A DNA stretch of 64,000 bases from Streptococcus mitis (GCA_001914195.1 MKYF01000018.1:10075-74074), one strand, 5' to 3'. Positions 33,172 through 41,748 are shown, numbered from the stretch's first letter. Notes: generated by a model from the sequence alone, not told the origin. Program-made: numbers and translations.

Positions 33172-34086
33172 ATGAAACGAGGTTCAAATTTTATTTTTTT
33201 GATTTCTATATTACTTACCACACTTTTTATGGGGTCGTCTTTTCCAACTGGGAAATATCTCATAGTAGTTGAAAAGACTCCTCCATTATTACTTGGGGGT
33301 GTTCGATTTATTATTGCTGGGTTAGTGATGTTGGTATTATCGTTTTTATTTGGCAAGGGAGGGACTATCATCCCTAAAAGTCAAGGTAGCAAGATAAAGG
33401 GGTTTATATTGGTTGTGACTATCGGGCTCTTACAGACAGCTGGAACCATGGGATTTCTTAATCTTGCCCTAGCTCATGATGTGTCATCATCGATGTCTTC
33501 CATTATCTTATTTACGAATCCTCTTTGGTTAGCTTTCTTAGCACATTTTTTGTTAAAAGATACATTGACTATTCAGAAGATAAGTGCCTTAATATTAGGT
33601 GTGGCTGGAGTTGTTACTTGTATTGGACTAGATGTATCTGCGTTTAGTTTAGGTGCTTTGTTTGCTTTACTTGGTTCATTTTGTTGGTCAATCAATACAG
33701 TTGTCACCAAGAAAATTCCTTTTGATAACGGTCCATGGATATTTACAGCTTGGCAATTGTTATTAGGTGGGGTATTCCTTTACTTATTCTCAATACCTGT
33801 GCATGAAAGTTATAACTTTCTAAATTTAGGATTTTGGGGCTGGGTTTGGTTTATATGGTTAATTATTCCTGCGTCTGTTGGTTCGTTTGGACTGTGGTTT
33901 TATAGTCTAGGACAAAGGGGAGCAACAGTAGCTAGCAGTTTCTTGTTTTTAGTTCCAGTATTTTCAACTATCTTTTCTATTATGGGCTTACATGAGCCGT
34001 TTACATTAAATTTGGTTCTTGGGGGTTCGATGGTTGTGTTAGCATTGGTATTAGTAAACTGGAAAGTCAAGGGAGAAGAGGAGTAG
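33172..34086 (+). CDS. EamA/DMT family transporter
   Basis: The protein is 304 residues, ten predicted membrane helices in two EamA repeats (GSSFPTGKYLI in the first, a second starting near FCWSINTVVTKKIP). Drug/metabolite transporters of this type export amino acids or small metabolites; the substrate cannot be told. AT-rich codon use and the adjoining truncated gene suggest it arrived with the interrupting block. The next start codon (34090) is 4 bases after its stop. Confidence 0.85.
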   Translation: MKRGSNFIFLISILLTTLFMGSSFPTGKYLIVVEKTPPLLLGGVRFIIAGLVMLVLSFLFGKGGTIIPKSQGSKIKGFILVVTIGLLQTAGTMGFLNLALAHDVSSSMSSIILFTNPLWLAFLAHFLLKDTLTIQKISALILGVAGVVTCIGLDVSAFSLGALFALLGSFCWSINTVVTKKIPFDNGPWIFTAWQLLLGGVFLYLFSIPVHESYNFLNLGFWGWVWFIWLIIPASVGSFGLWFYSLGQRGATVASSFLFLVPVFSTIFSIMGLHEPFTLNLVLGGSMVVLALVLVNWKVKGEEE

Positions 34087-34089
34087 TCT

Positions 34090-34362
34090 ATGGAAGTTGG
34101 AAATGATATTGTTATTCAAAATGGAACACAATGGAGTTTTGGTAATGGTGTAGCTCAACATTTTGATGAGCATGTTAGACAATCCATTCCTTTATATGAT
34201 GAAGGACATGACCTTGTTTGTCATCTAAGCGATTTTTTTATTCGTGACCATTCCTTATGTTATGAGCTAGGCTCTGCAACGGGTAATCTGATTGGTAAAT
34301 TATACCAGCGTCACAAGTCTAAAAAAGAAGTTCGTTTTATCGGGATAGAAGAGATTCCAGAA
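34090..34362 (+). pseudogene. 5' fragment of a class I SAM-dependent methyltransferase
   Basis: About 91 codons remain. They begin MEVGNDIVIQNGTQWSFGNG and contain motif I, YELGSATGNLIGKL, followed by FIGIEEI, the acidic strand end that binds the SAM ribose; the style resembles CmoA-like methyltransferases of about 230-270 residues. At 34363 the sequence switches into the duplicated lacD tail in a different reading frame, and the joined frame runs on to a stop at 34503. The enzyme is therefore truncated at roughly a third of its length and is very likely inactive. Confidence 0.85.
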
Positions 34363-34550
34363 ATGAATCAGGTGCAAACTTTAACGGAGTTCTTTGTGGC
34401 CGTGCTACATGGGCTGGATCAGTTGAAGCTTACATCAAAGATGGTGAAGCAGCAGCACGCGACTGGCTTCGCACAACTGGATTTGAAAACATTGATGAAT
34501 TGAACAAAGTTCTTCAAACAACAGCGACTTCATGGAAAGAACGCGTGTAA
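34363..34550 (+). pseudogene. orphan 3' end of lacD
   Basis: 188 bases aligned without gaps to 31077-31264 of lacD, with eight substitutions by my count, including TAG to TAA at the stop. It keeps lacD's own frame to the stop but has no start. It is the natural upstream neighbour of lacT, so it probably marks where an ancestral lacABCDTFEG operon was broken. Confidence 0.95.
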
Positions 34551-34603
34551 GAAAGTCCTCCTAGTTTAGGAACATGAATCTAAAAATTTTAAAAAAAGTT
34601 GTA

Positions 34604-34640
34604 TGTAAAGGTTTACAAAATAACTTACTTGTGCTATACT
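34604..34640 (+). promoter_or_regulatory. lacTFEG promoter with cre-like site
   Basis: TTTACA at 34612-34617 and TATACT at 34635-34640, 17-bp spacer. TGTAAAGGTTTACA at 34604-34617 is a cre with a GG instead of CG core and covers the -35. ACTTGTG (34627-34633) and CACAAGT (34646-34652) form an inverted repeat that brackets the -10. Confidence 0.75.
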
Positions 34641-34661
34641 TAAATCACAAGTTAATACAAG

Positions 34662-34692
34662 GTGAGTGTTACTAAGTAATATTAGGCATGAT
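34662..34692 (+). promoter_or_regulatory. ribonucleic antiterminator (RAT) for LacT
   Basis: GTGTTACT at 34667-34674 and TAGGCATGATC at 34683-34693 match the two sides of the BglG/LicT-family RAT. Its 3' side overlaps the first bases of the terminator stem, so binding of LacT would prevent termination. Confidence 0.8.
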
Positions 34693-34747
34693 CACAGGTG
34701 AATTAGAAATCGGCTGATTTTCTAGTTCATTTGTGGTCATTTTTTGT
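34687..34747 (+). terminator. conditional terminator before lacT
   Basis: TGATCACAGGTGAATTAGAA pairs with TTCTAGTTCATTTGTGGTCA around a GGCT-centred loop, followed by TTTTTT. It is a long stem with mismatches. With the RAT it forms the LacT-controlled attenuator. Confidence 0.85.
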
Positions 34748-34782
34748 ACTCATATACCTTTAAGATATAAAAGGAGGGCGAC

Positions 34783-35619
34783 ATGTATCGAATTCTAAAT
34801 CCAATGAATCACAATGTCTCGCTTGTCAGAAATGATAAAGGAGAAGAAGTGATTGTGATTGGTAAGGGGATTACATTTGGAAAGAAGAAGGGAGATTTGA
34901 TTTCTGAACAGCAGGTTGAGAAAATCTTTCGGATGAAGACCGAAGAGTCAAGAGAAAACTTTATGGCTCTCCTCAAAGATGTTCCGCTTGATTTTATCAC
35001 AGTGACCTACGAAATCATTGATAAGCTATCAAAGAAATATCATTATCCGATTCAAGAGTATCTCTATGTAACCTTGACAGATCATATTTACTGTTCTTAC
35101 CAAGCTCTAGCACAAGGAAGATACAAGGATAGTAATCTGCCAGATATTTCCACTAAGTATCCTGTCGCTTTTCAAATCGCAAATGAAGCATTTGAAATTT
35201 ACCGTCAGAAGCTAGCAGATCATTTTCCTGAGGACGAAATTATTCGGATTGCTTATCATTTCATTAATGCCGAAGGTGAAAATGAAGTGGAACTTGTGGA
35301 GTCGATTGATAAGAGGAAAGAAATTCTCAAGAATGTTGAGGAAGTTCTAAATGAATATGCAATTCAACGAACTAAAGAGAATAACCATTTCTATGATCGC
35401 TTTATGATTCATTTGAATTATTTCTTGGATTATTTAGACAGATCTAGAGATGATAACCAATCACTTCTGGACATGGAAGACCATATCAAACAATCCTATC
35501 CAAAAGCGTTCGAGATTGGTTCCAAGATCTATGATGTGATTACACAACATACGGGTCTTGATTTGTATAAAAGTGAACGAGTTTATCTTGTTCTACATAT
35601 CCAACGTTTATTGTCATAA
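34783..35619 (+). CDS. lacT: BglG-family antiterminator LacT
   Basis: The protein is 278 residues. The RNA-binding CAT domain (1-about 60: MYRILNPMNHNVSLVRNDKG) is followed by two PTS regulation domains (about 70-170 and 175-278) with conserved His residues, for example in DHIYCSY and MIHLNYFLDY. HPr phosphorylation of these His residues and dephosphorylation through LacE would tune its activity. It binds the RAT just upstream and so controls its own operon. Confidence 0.95.
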   Translation: MYRILNPMNHNVSLVRNDKGEEVIVIGKGITFGKKKGDLISEQQVEKIFRMKTEESRENFMALLKDVPLDFITVTYEIIDKLSKKYHYPIQEYLYVTLTDHIYCSYQALAQGRYKDSNLPDISTKYPVAFQIANEAFEIYRQKLADHFPEDEIIRIAYHFINAEGENEVELVESIDKRKEILKNVEEVLNEYAIQRTKENNHFYDRFMIHLNYFLDYLDRSRDDNQSLLDMEDHIKQSYPKAFEIGSKIYDVITQHTGLDLYKSERVYLVLHIQRLLS

Positions 35620-35654
35620 AAATTTATTTAAAACTATATAAGGAGAATTCTATC

Positions 35655-35972
35655 ATGAATAGAGAAGAAGTAACATTGTTAGGTTTTGAAATCGTAGCCT
35701 ATGCTGGCGACGCTCGTTCAAAACTATTGGAAGCCTTGAAGGCTGCTGAATCTGGTGATTTTGAAAAAGCGAACGCTCTGGTCGAGGAAGCTGGTAGCTG
35801 TATTGCAGAGGCTCACCACGCGCAAACAAGTCTATTGACTAAGGAAGCTTCTGGTGAAGACTTAGCTTATAGTGTGACCATGATGCATGGCCAAGACCAC
35901 TTGATGACAACTATCTTGTTAAAAGATTTGATGCACCACTTAATTGAACTTTACAAGAGAGGAGTTAAGTAA
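35655..35972 (+). CDS. lacF: lactose PTS EIIA
   Basis: The protein is 105 residues of the lactose/cellobiose EIIA family, a trimeric helical bundle. The phosphoryl His lies in MMHGQDHLMTT near residue 78; EAHHAQTSLL is the other conserved helix. GGAGAA lies before the ATG. Its stop overlaps the lacE ATG by one base. Confidence 0.96.
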   Translation: MNREEVTLLGFEIVAYAGDARSKLLEALKAAESGDFEKANALVEEAGSCIAEAHHAQTSLLTKEASGEDLAYSVTMMHGQDHLMTTILLKDLMHHLIELYKRGVK

Positions 35973-37663
35973 TGAATAAACTCATTGCATTTATTGAGAA
36001 AGGAAAGCCTTTCTTTGAGAAACTATCTCGTAATATCTACCTTCGTGCTATTCGTGATGGTTTCATTGCAGGTATGCCTGTTATTCTCTTCTCAAGTATC
36101 TTTATCTTAATCGCCTTTGTACCAAACTCATGGGGCTTTAAATGGTCTGATGAAGTTGTAGCTTTTCTGATGAAACCTTACAGCTATTCTATGGGTATTC
36201 TTGCTCTCTTGGTAGCTGGTACAACGGCTAAGTCATTGACCGACTCAGTAAACCGTAGCATGGAGAAAACAAATCAAATCAACTATATGTCAACACTGTT
36301 AGCAGCGATTGTTGGTTTGTTGATGTTGGCAGCTGATCCTATCGAAAATGGTCTAGCTACTGGATTCTTGGGGACAAAAGGTTTGCTTTCAGCCTTCCTT
36401 GCTGCCTTTGTTACTGTAGCCATCTATAAGGTTTGTGTTAAGAACAACGTCACTATTCGTATGCCTGACGAAGTTCCACCAAATATCTCACAAGTCTTTA
36501 AAGATGTGATTCCATTCACTCTCTCAGTGGTTTCTCTTTATGCTCTTGATTTACTAGCTCGTCATTTTGTGGGTGCAAGCGTAGCTGAATCAATCGGTAA
36601 ATTCTTTGCACCGTTATTCTCTGCAGCTGATGGCTATCTTGGTATTACCATTATCTTTGGTGCCTTTGCCTTCTTCTGGTTTGTTGGGATCCATGGTCCA
36701 TCTATCGTTGAACCTGCTATCGCAGCTATTACCTATGCAAATGCTGAAGTCAACTTGAACCTTCTCCAACAAGGAATGCATGCAGACAAGATCCTTACTT
36801 CTGGTACACAAATGTTTATCGTTACCATGGGTGGTACTGGTGCGACACTGGTTGTTCCATTCATGTTCATGTGGTTAACAAAATCTAAACGTAACCGTGC
36901 AATCGGACGTGCTTCAGTAGTTCCAACATTCTTTGGTGTAAATGAACCAATCTTGTTCGGTGCTCCATTGGTATTAAATCCAATCTTCTTCATTCCATTT
37001 ATTTTTGCACCAATTGCAAACGTTTGGATCTTTAAATTCTTCATTGAAACTCTTGGAATGAATTCATTTACTGCTAATCTACCATGGACAACCCCAGCTC
37101 CACTAGGTCTAGTTCTTGGTACGAACTTCCAAGTTCTATCATTCATTCTTGCTGCCCTTCTAATCGTGGTTGACGTAGTCATTTACTATCCATTCCTTAA
37201 AGTCTATGATGAACAAATTCTTGAAGAAGAGCGTTCTGGTAAAGCTAACGATGAATTAAAAGAAAAAGTTGCTGCAAACTTCAACACTGCAAAAGCGGAT
37301 GCTATTCTTGAAAAAGCGGGTGTCGATGCAGCACAAAATACCATCACTGAAGAAACAAATGTCCTCGTTCTCTGTGCTGGTGGAGGTACAAGTGGTCTCC
37401 TTGCAAATGCTTTGAATAAGGCAGCAGCAGAATACAATGTCCCTGTGAAAGCAGCAGCAGGTGGCTATGGTGCTCACCGTGAAATGTTGCCAGAGTTTGA
37501 TTTGGTTATCCTTGCTCCTCAGGTTGCTTCAAACTTTGAAGATATGAAAGCAGAAACAGATAAACTCGGTATTAAACTTGCCAAGACAGAAGGCGCTCAA
37601 TACATCAAATTAACTCGTGATGGAAAAGGTGCTCTTGCATTTGTACAAGCGCAATTCGATTAA
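35972..37663 (+). CDS. lacE: lactose PTS EIICB
   Basis: The protein is 563 residues. The EIIC membrane domain (1-about 415, with GIHGPSIVEPAIAAI and FFGVNEPILFGAPLVLNP) takes in lactose; the EIIB domain (about 460-563) has the phosphoryl Cys in VLCAGGGTSG near residue 468. The product in the cytoplasm is lactose 6-phosphate, which LacG splits. It lies in the lacT-lacF-lacE-lacG operon. Confidence 0.97.
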   Translation: MNKLIAFIEKGKPFFEKLSRNIYLRAIRDGFIAGMPVILFSSIFILIAFVPNSWGFKWSDEVVAFLMKPYSYSMGILALLVAGTTAKSLTDSVNRSMEKTNQINYMSTLLAAIVGLLMLAADPIENGLATGFLGTKGLLSAFLAAFVTVAIYKVCVKNNVTIRMPDEVPPNISQVFKDVIPFTLSVVSLYALDLLARHFVGASVAESIGKFFAPLFSAADGYLGITIIFGAFAFFWFVGIHGPSIVEPAIAAITYANAEVNLNLLQQGMHADKILTSGTQMFIVTMGGTGATLVVPFMFMWLTKSKRNRAIGRASVVPTFFGVNEPILFGAPLVLNPIFFIPFIFAPIANVWIFKFFIETLGMNSFTANLPWTTPAPLGLVLGTNFQVLSFILAALLIVVDVVIYYPFLKVYDEQILEEERSGKANDELKEKVAANFNTAKADAILEKAGVDAAQNTITEETNVLVLCAGGGTSGLLANALNKAAAEYNVPVKAAAGGYGAHREMLPEFDLVILAPQVASNFEDMKAETDKLGIKLAKTEGAQYIKLTRDGKGALAFVQAQFD

Positions 37664-37863
37664 CGATAGGGACTGTGAAACAGTCTCCTCTCGTTACGGA
37701 AATCGCTATGGCGAATTTCCTAATCGCCTTATTAATTCGTCGGTAAAAAGATATTGTTTTTACCTCCTCATGTCACAATTCGGTGACTTGGTACAAGAAG
37801 TGAGATGGAGAAGGATGGCTCACTGACTCCTCTCACTTTTACTTTATTTAAATCAAGAAATAG
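37664..37863. other. structured lacE-lacG spacer
   Basis: No gene. The spacer contains several hairpins: ACTGT-GAA-ACAGT, GGAAATCGC / GCGAATTTCC around 37699-37720, GTAAAAA / TTTTTAC around 37742-37762, and AAGTGAGA / TCTCACTT spanning about 37798-37838. None ends in a convincing T-run. It may be an RNA-processing region setting the lacE:lacG ratio, or a degenerate repeat. Confidence 0.5.
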
Positions 37864-37872
37864 GTGAAAAAA

Positions 37873-39279
37873 ATGACAAAAACACTTCCAAAAGACTTTA
37901 TTTTTGGTGGCGCAACAGCTGCTTATCAAGCAGAAGGTGCTACACATACTGATGGTAAAGGACCAGTAGCGTGGGATAAATATCTTGAAGATAACTACTG
38001 GTACACTGCAGAACCAGCCAGTGATTTTTACAATCGATATTCAGTTGACCTCAAGCTAGCAGAAGAGTATGGTGTCAATGGTATTCGAATTTCTATTGCC
38101 TGGTCACGTATTTTCCCGACGGGTTATGGCCAAGTAAATCAGAAAGGTGTTGAGTTTTATCATAATCTATTTGCAGAGTGTCACAAACGTCATGTTGAGC
38201 CTTTTGTAACTCTTCATCACTTTGACACGCCAGAAGCTCTCCACTCAAATGGAGACTTCTTAAACCGTGAAAATATCGAACACTTTGTAGATTATGCTGC
38301 CTTCTGTTTTGAAGAATTTCCAGAAGTCAACTATTGGACAACCTTTAATGAAATTGGGCCAATTGGTGATGGTCAATACTTGGTTGGTAAATTCCCTCCA
38401 GGAATTCAGTACGACCTTGCCAAAGTTTTCCAATCGCACCACAATATGATGGTGTCTCATGCGCGTGCTGTAAAGCTATATAAAGATAAAGGATATAAAG
38501 GTGAAATTGGTGTTGTTCACGCACTGCCAACCAAGTATCCTTTGGATCCTAAAAATCCAGCAGATGTTCGCGCTGCTGAGTTGGAAGATATCATCCACAA
38601 TAAATTTATCTTGGATGCAACTTATCTTGGACGCTATTCAGATGAAACGATGGAAGGTGTCAACCATATCTTATCAGTCAATGGTGGTAGCTTAGATCTT
38701 CGTGAAGAAGATTTCGAAGTATTAGAAGCCGCAAAAGACTTGAATGACTTCCTTGGAATTAATTACTATATGAGTGACTGGATGGAAGCCTTTGATGGAG
38801 AAACTGAAATTATCCATAATGGTAAGGGTGAGAAAGGAAGCTCTAAATACCAAATCAAAGGTGTAGGTCGTCGTGTAGCTCCGGATTATGTGCCACGTAC
38901 AGACTGGGATTGGATTATCTACCCTCAAGGTTTGTATGACCAAATCATGCGCGTGAAGAAAGATTATCCGAACTACAAGAAGATTTACATCACTGAAAAT
39001 GGTCTTGGATATAAAGATGAGTTCGTTGATAACACTGTTTACGATGATGGTCGTATTGATTACGTGAAGCAACACTTGGAAGTATTATCCGATGCTATTG
39101 CAGATGGAGCTAATGTAAAAGGTTACTTCATTTGGTCATTAATGGATGTCTTCTCATGGTCAAACGGATATGAGAAACGTTACGGTCTTTTCTATGTAGA
39201 CTTTGAAACTCAAGAACGTTATCCTAAGAAATCAGCTCACTGGTACAAGAAAGTAGCGGAAAGTCAGATTATAGACTAG
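37873..39279 (+). CDS. lacG: 6-phospho-beta-galactosidase
   Basis: GH1 enzyme that hydrolyses lactose 6-phosphate to glucose and galactose 6-phosphate. The protein is 468 residues from MTKTLPKDFIFGGATAAYQ; AGGTG precedes, and the GTG at 37864 lies within the ribosome-binding site. TFNEIGP carries the acid/base Glu and ITENGLG the nucleophile Glu. Its galactose 6-phosphate product is passed to LacA and LacB. Confidence 0.97.
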   Translation: MTKTLPKDFIFGGATAAYQAEGATHTDGKGPVAWDKYLEDNYWYTAEPASDFYNRYSVDLKLAEEYGVNGIRISIAWSRIFPTGYGQVNQKGVEFYHNLFAECHKRHVEPFVTLHHFDTPEALHSNGDFLNRENIEHFVDYAAFCFEEFPEVNYWTTFNEIGPIGDGQYLVGKFPPGIQYDLAKVFQSHHNMMVSHARAVKLYKDKGYKGEIGVVHALPTKYPLDPKNPADVRAAELEDIIHNKFILDATYLGRYSDETMEGVNHILSVNGGSLDLREEDFEVLEAAKDLNDFLGINYYMSDWMEAFDGETEIIHNGKGEKGSSKYQIKGVGRRVAPDYVPRTDWDWIIYPQGLYDQIMRVKKDYPNYKKIYITENGLGYKDEFVDNTVYDDGRIDYVKQHLEVLSDAIADGANVKGYFIWSLMDVFSWSNGYEKRYGLFYVDFETQERYPKKSAHWYKKVAESQIID

Positions 39280-39320
39280 TAGAATTAGTAATTAGATATA
39301 GAATTCTAGTGAGGCAAAAG

Positions 39321-39578
39321 ATGTTCAAAGATTTTATCCAATCAATTTATGAAAAAGTTTATATTATCAATTTTAATAAATGTTCTCAAATACCGTGTTT
39401 GACGAATAAAGAACTGAAAAGTCTTGGGAAATGGTATGTCTCGACTGGTAAAGAATGGATTTGTCATTCAGATTATGAGCTGGAAGAATTTAAAAATATC
39501 TTTTTAAATTTTATCAGTCCTGAAGAACGGGATAATATCTCCTTTGATTCAGATTTTATGCCGTTTCAACAATCATAA
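39321..39578 (+). CDS. small hypothetical protein downstream of lacG
   Basis: 85 residues from the ATG at 39321 (GAGG seven bases upstream; the GTG at 39309 has no such site). Acidic C-terminus, three Cys, no signal or membrane segment, aromatic-rich (KWYVSTGKEWICHSDYELEEF). I do not recognise a family. It sits between lacG and the lacG/lacR terminator and would be cotranscribed with lacG. Confidence 0.6.
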   Translation: MFKDFIQSIYEKVYIINFNKCSQIPCLTNKELKSLGKWYVSTGKEWICHSDYELEEFKNIFLNFISPEERDNISFDSDFMPFQQS

Positions 39579-39612
39579 AGAATCTAGGAAACTCCTTGTA
39601 AAAATCTTCATC

Positions 39613-39660
39613 CAAAAATGCGTCATATCAAGATTCTTATTTTCTTGATATGACGCATTT
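39613..39660. terminator. bidirectional terminator between lacG operon and lacR
   Basis: AAAATGCGTCATATCAAGA / TCTTGATATGACGCATTTT is a 19-bp perfect stem, A-rich on one side and T-rich on the other, so it can serve both converging transcripts. Confidence 0.93.
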
Positions 39661-39682
39661 TATATTTTATCAATCCTCAGTT

Positions 39683-40450
39683 TTATGGTTTAGAAAGAAT
39701 AATTTTTGTTTGTTTCGAAAGTTGGTCGAAGGTTTCTTTGCTCAGTTTAGAATCTGAAACGATGGTATCAATATCAGAGATATTGTAGAAGGTATAAAAA
39801 TCAAATTTATTGAACTTACTATTGTCAGCTAGTAAGTATTTTTTATTGGAATTATTGAGGGCGATGCGTTGTGATTCACCTTCCTCTTCACTAAAGGTCG
39901 CAATTGCATTGTCCTGAATACCATTACAGCTAACGAAGGCTTTAGAAAATTGGAGATTGGCTAGGTTTTGCAAGGTTAGTGTTCCGACAAAGGCTCCAGT
40001 GATAGAGCGGTAGTTTCCACCAATTAAAATCAAATCTGTTAGTTTTCGTTCGTTTAGGATGAGAAAGACTGGTAAACTGTTTGTTACAACACGAATATTA
40101 TCAATTGGAAGTTCACGGGCAAAAGATTCCAAGGTTGTCCCTGGGCCGATGAAAATAGTTTCACCCTCATCAATTAAATGGCCTGCAAAACGGCTAATTT
40201 CTTGTTTTTCTGCGATTTGTAAGCTTTGTTTTTCAATGTTGGAACGTTCATTATTTAAAATAGAACCTGTGCGAATTTTTTCAGCTCCCCCGTGAACCCG
40301 AACAAGTAGATCCTTGTCTGCCAACTCTTGCAAGTAGCGTCTAGCAGTCATATCTGACACATCCAAGCGAGACATGATTTCTTTTACAGTAATAGTTCCC
40401 TTTGTATTTACCGTTTCTAGAATATTATCTAGTTTTTCCTGCTTTAACAT
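39683..40450 (-). CDS. lacR: DeoR-family lactose repressor
   Basis: The protein is 255 residues from MLKQEKLDNILE; AGGTGA lies ahead, and an upstream GTG overlaps that site. The N-terminal HTH is ITVKEIMSRLDVSDMTARRYL; then the DeoR sensor domain with FIGPGTTLESFA, VVTNSLPVF and LIGGNYRSITGAFVG. Tagatose 6-phosphate is the known inducer of streptococcal/lactococcal LacR. It is convergent with the lacTFEG operon. TGTTTG-type motifs before gatA and lacA are its probable targets. Confidence 0.92.
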   Translation of the reverse strand: MLKQEKLDNILETVNTKGTITVKEIMSRLDVSDMTARRYLQELADKDLLVRVHGGAEKIRTGSILNNERSNIEKQSLQIAEKQEISRFAGHLIDEGETIFIGPGTTLESFARELPIDNIRVVTNSLPVFLILNERKLTDLILIGGNYRSITGAFVGTLTLQNLANLQFSKAFVSCNGIQDNAIATFSEEEGESQRIALNNSNKKYLLADNSKFNKFDFYTFYNISDIDTIVSDSKLSKETFDQLSKQTKIILSKP

Positions 40451-40475
40451 CGTTATCACCTCTATTTCTATTACT

Positions 40476-40504
40476 ATTTTATCATAAAGTATTCAATCAA
40501 TCAA
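40476..40504 (-). promoter_or_regulatory. lacR promoter
   Basis: Minus strand TTGATT (complement of 40499-40504), 17 bp, TAAAAT (complement of 40476-40481). Confidence 0.6.
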
Positions 40505-40514
40505 TTTAAAAAAC

Positions 40515-40574
40515 AAAAGAAAACAAAAAACAAAAATATCATGGTTGTTTTAAACAAACCATGATATTTGTTAT
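40515..40574 (-). terminator. terminator of nrdF
   Basis: Leftward, AAATATCATGGTT-TGTTTAAAACA-AACCATGATATTT is followed by TTGTTTTTTG. A 13-bp stem. Confidence 0.9.
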
Positions 40575-40593
40575 CAGTTCTGGGATAATTGAA

Positions 40594-41556
40594 TTAGTCC
40601 AAACCGTAGTTGTAGTCATCATCTTGCATGGCTTCAACTTCACCAAGGAGGTAACCATTTCCGACTTGAGAGAAGAAGTCGTGGTTAGATGTTCCTGTTG
40701 AGATACCGTTCATAACGATTGGGTTGACATCATCTGCTGAGTCTGGGAAGAGTGGGTCTTGTCCCAGGTTCATGAGTGCCTTGTTGGCATTGTAGCGAAG
40801 GAAGGTCTTGACTTCTTCAGTCCAGCCAACACCGTCATAGAGGCTTTCTGTATAACCTTCTTCGTTCTCGTAGAGAGTGTAGAGCAGGTCGTACATCCAT
40901 TCTTTGAGTTTTTCTTGCTCTTCTTCAGGTAATTCATTGAAACCAAGTTGGAATTTGTAACCAATGTAGGTTCCGTGAACAGATTCATCACGAATAATCA
41001 ATTTAATGATTTCCGCAACGTTGGCTAGTTTGTTGTTACCAAGATAGTAGAGGGGAGTGAAGAAACCAGAGTAGAAGAGGAAAGTTTCAAGGAAGACGCT
41101 GGCAACTTTCTTTTCAAGTGGGCTACCGTTTAGGTAGATTTCGTTGACAATCTCAGCCTTTTTTTGTAGGTAAGGATTGGTATTGGTCCATTCGAAAATT
41201 TCTTCAATCTCAGCCTTAGTATTCAAGGTAGAAAAGATTGATGAGTAAGATTTAGCGTGGACAGATTCCATAAATTGGATGTTATTGAAAACAGCTTCCT
41301 CATGTGGTGTACGGATGTCCGCGCGAAGGGCTTGAACCCCAGTTTCAGATTGCATAGTATCGAGAAGTGTTAAACCACCAAAGACTTTTCCAACCAAGTC
41401 TTTTTCTACATTTGATAGCTTTCTCCAGTCATCCAAGTCATTAGACAAAGGAATACGTGTATCGAGCCAGAATTGCTCTGTCAGTTTTTCCCAAGTTGAT
41501 TTGTCGATGACATCTTCGATGGCATTCCAGTTAATGGCTTTGTAGTAAGTTTCCAT
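40594..41556 (-). CDS. nrdF: class Ib ribonucleotide reductase beta subunit
   Basis: Carries the dimanganese or diiron tyrosyl radical for NrdE. The protein is 320 residues. Metal ligands lie in FMESVHAKSYS and RDESVHGTYIGY, and DNA precursor synthesis depends on it under aerobic growth. It is separated from nrdE by 192 bp with a terminator at 41634-41658, so it likely has its own promoter (GATAAAAT near 41603). No nrdI is present in the window; it must be elsewhere. Confidence 0.96.
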   Translation of the reverse strand: METYYKAINWNAIEDVIDKSTWEKLTEQFWLDTRIPLSNDLDDWRKLSNVEKDLVGKVFGGLTLLDTMQSETGVQALRADIRTPHEEAVFNNIQFMESVHAKSYSSIFSTLNTKAEIEEIFEWTNTNPYLQKKAEIVNEIYLNGSPLEKKVASVFLETFLFYSGFFTPLYYLGNNKLANVAEIIKLIIRDESVHGTYIGYKFQLGFNELPEEEQEKLKEWMYDLLYTLYENEEGYTESLYDGVGWTEEVKTFLRYNANKALMNLGQDPLFPDSADDVNPIVMNGISTGTSNHDFFSQVGNGYLLGEVEAMQDDDYNYGLD

Positions 41557-41633
41557 TTGAAATCTCTTTCTGTGTTTAGTATTGCGAACTCACAATATCT
41601 CTATTTTATCATAATCCTAGAGTAGTTTCGCAC

Positions 41634-41658
41634 AAAAAGTCGGAAGCCCGACTTTTTT
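41634..41658. terminator. terminator between nrdE and nrdF
   Basis: AAAAAGTCGG-AAGC-CCGACTTTTTT, a symmetrical 10-bp stem that works in both directions; leftward it ends the nrdHE transcript. Confidence 0.9.
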
Positions 41659-41748
41659 GTTTTTCCATAGTATAGATGCTTATTCCAGTTTAGTTTAGCA
41701 GGGTGAATGAATACTTATCTGAGAAAATGTAGTTTCCTCAAGCAAAGA

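Noticed and set aside
34363..34503. Second half of the joined frame 34090-34503 as a genuine protein domain
   Set aside because: It is the lacD tail read in the wrong frame; the same frame is open but meaningless inside intact lacD.
31077..34550. Interrupting lac block as a transposon with 188-bp terminal repeats
   Set aside because: No transposase or integrase lies between; the repeats are coding lacD sequence, better explained by homologous recombination.
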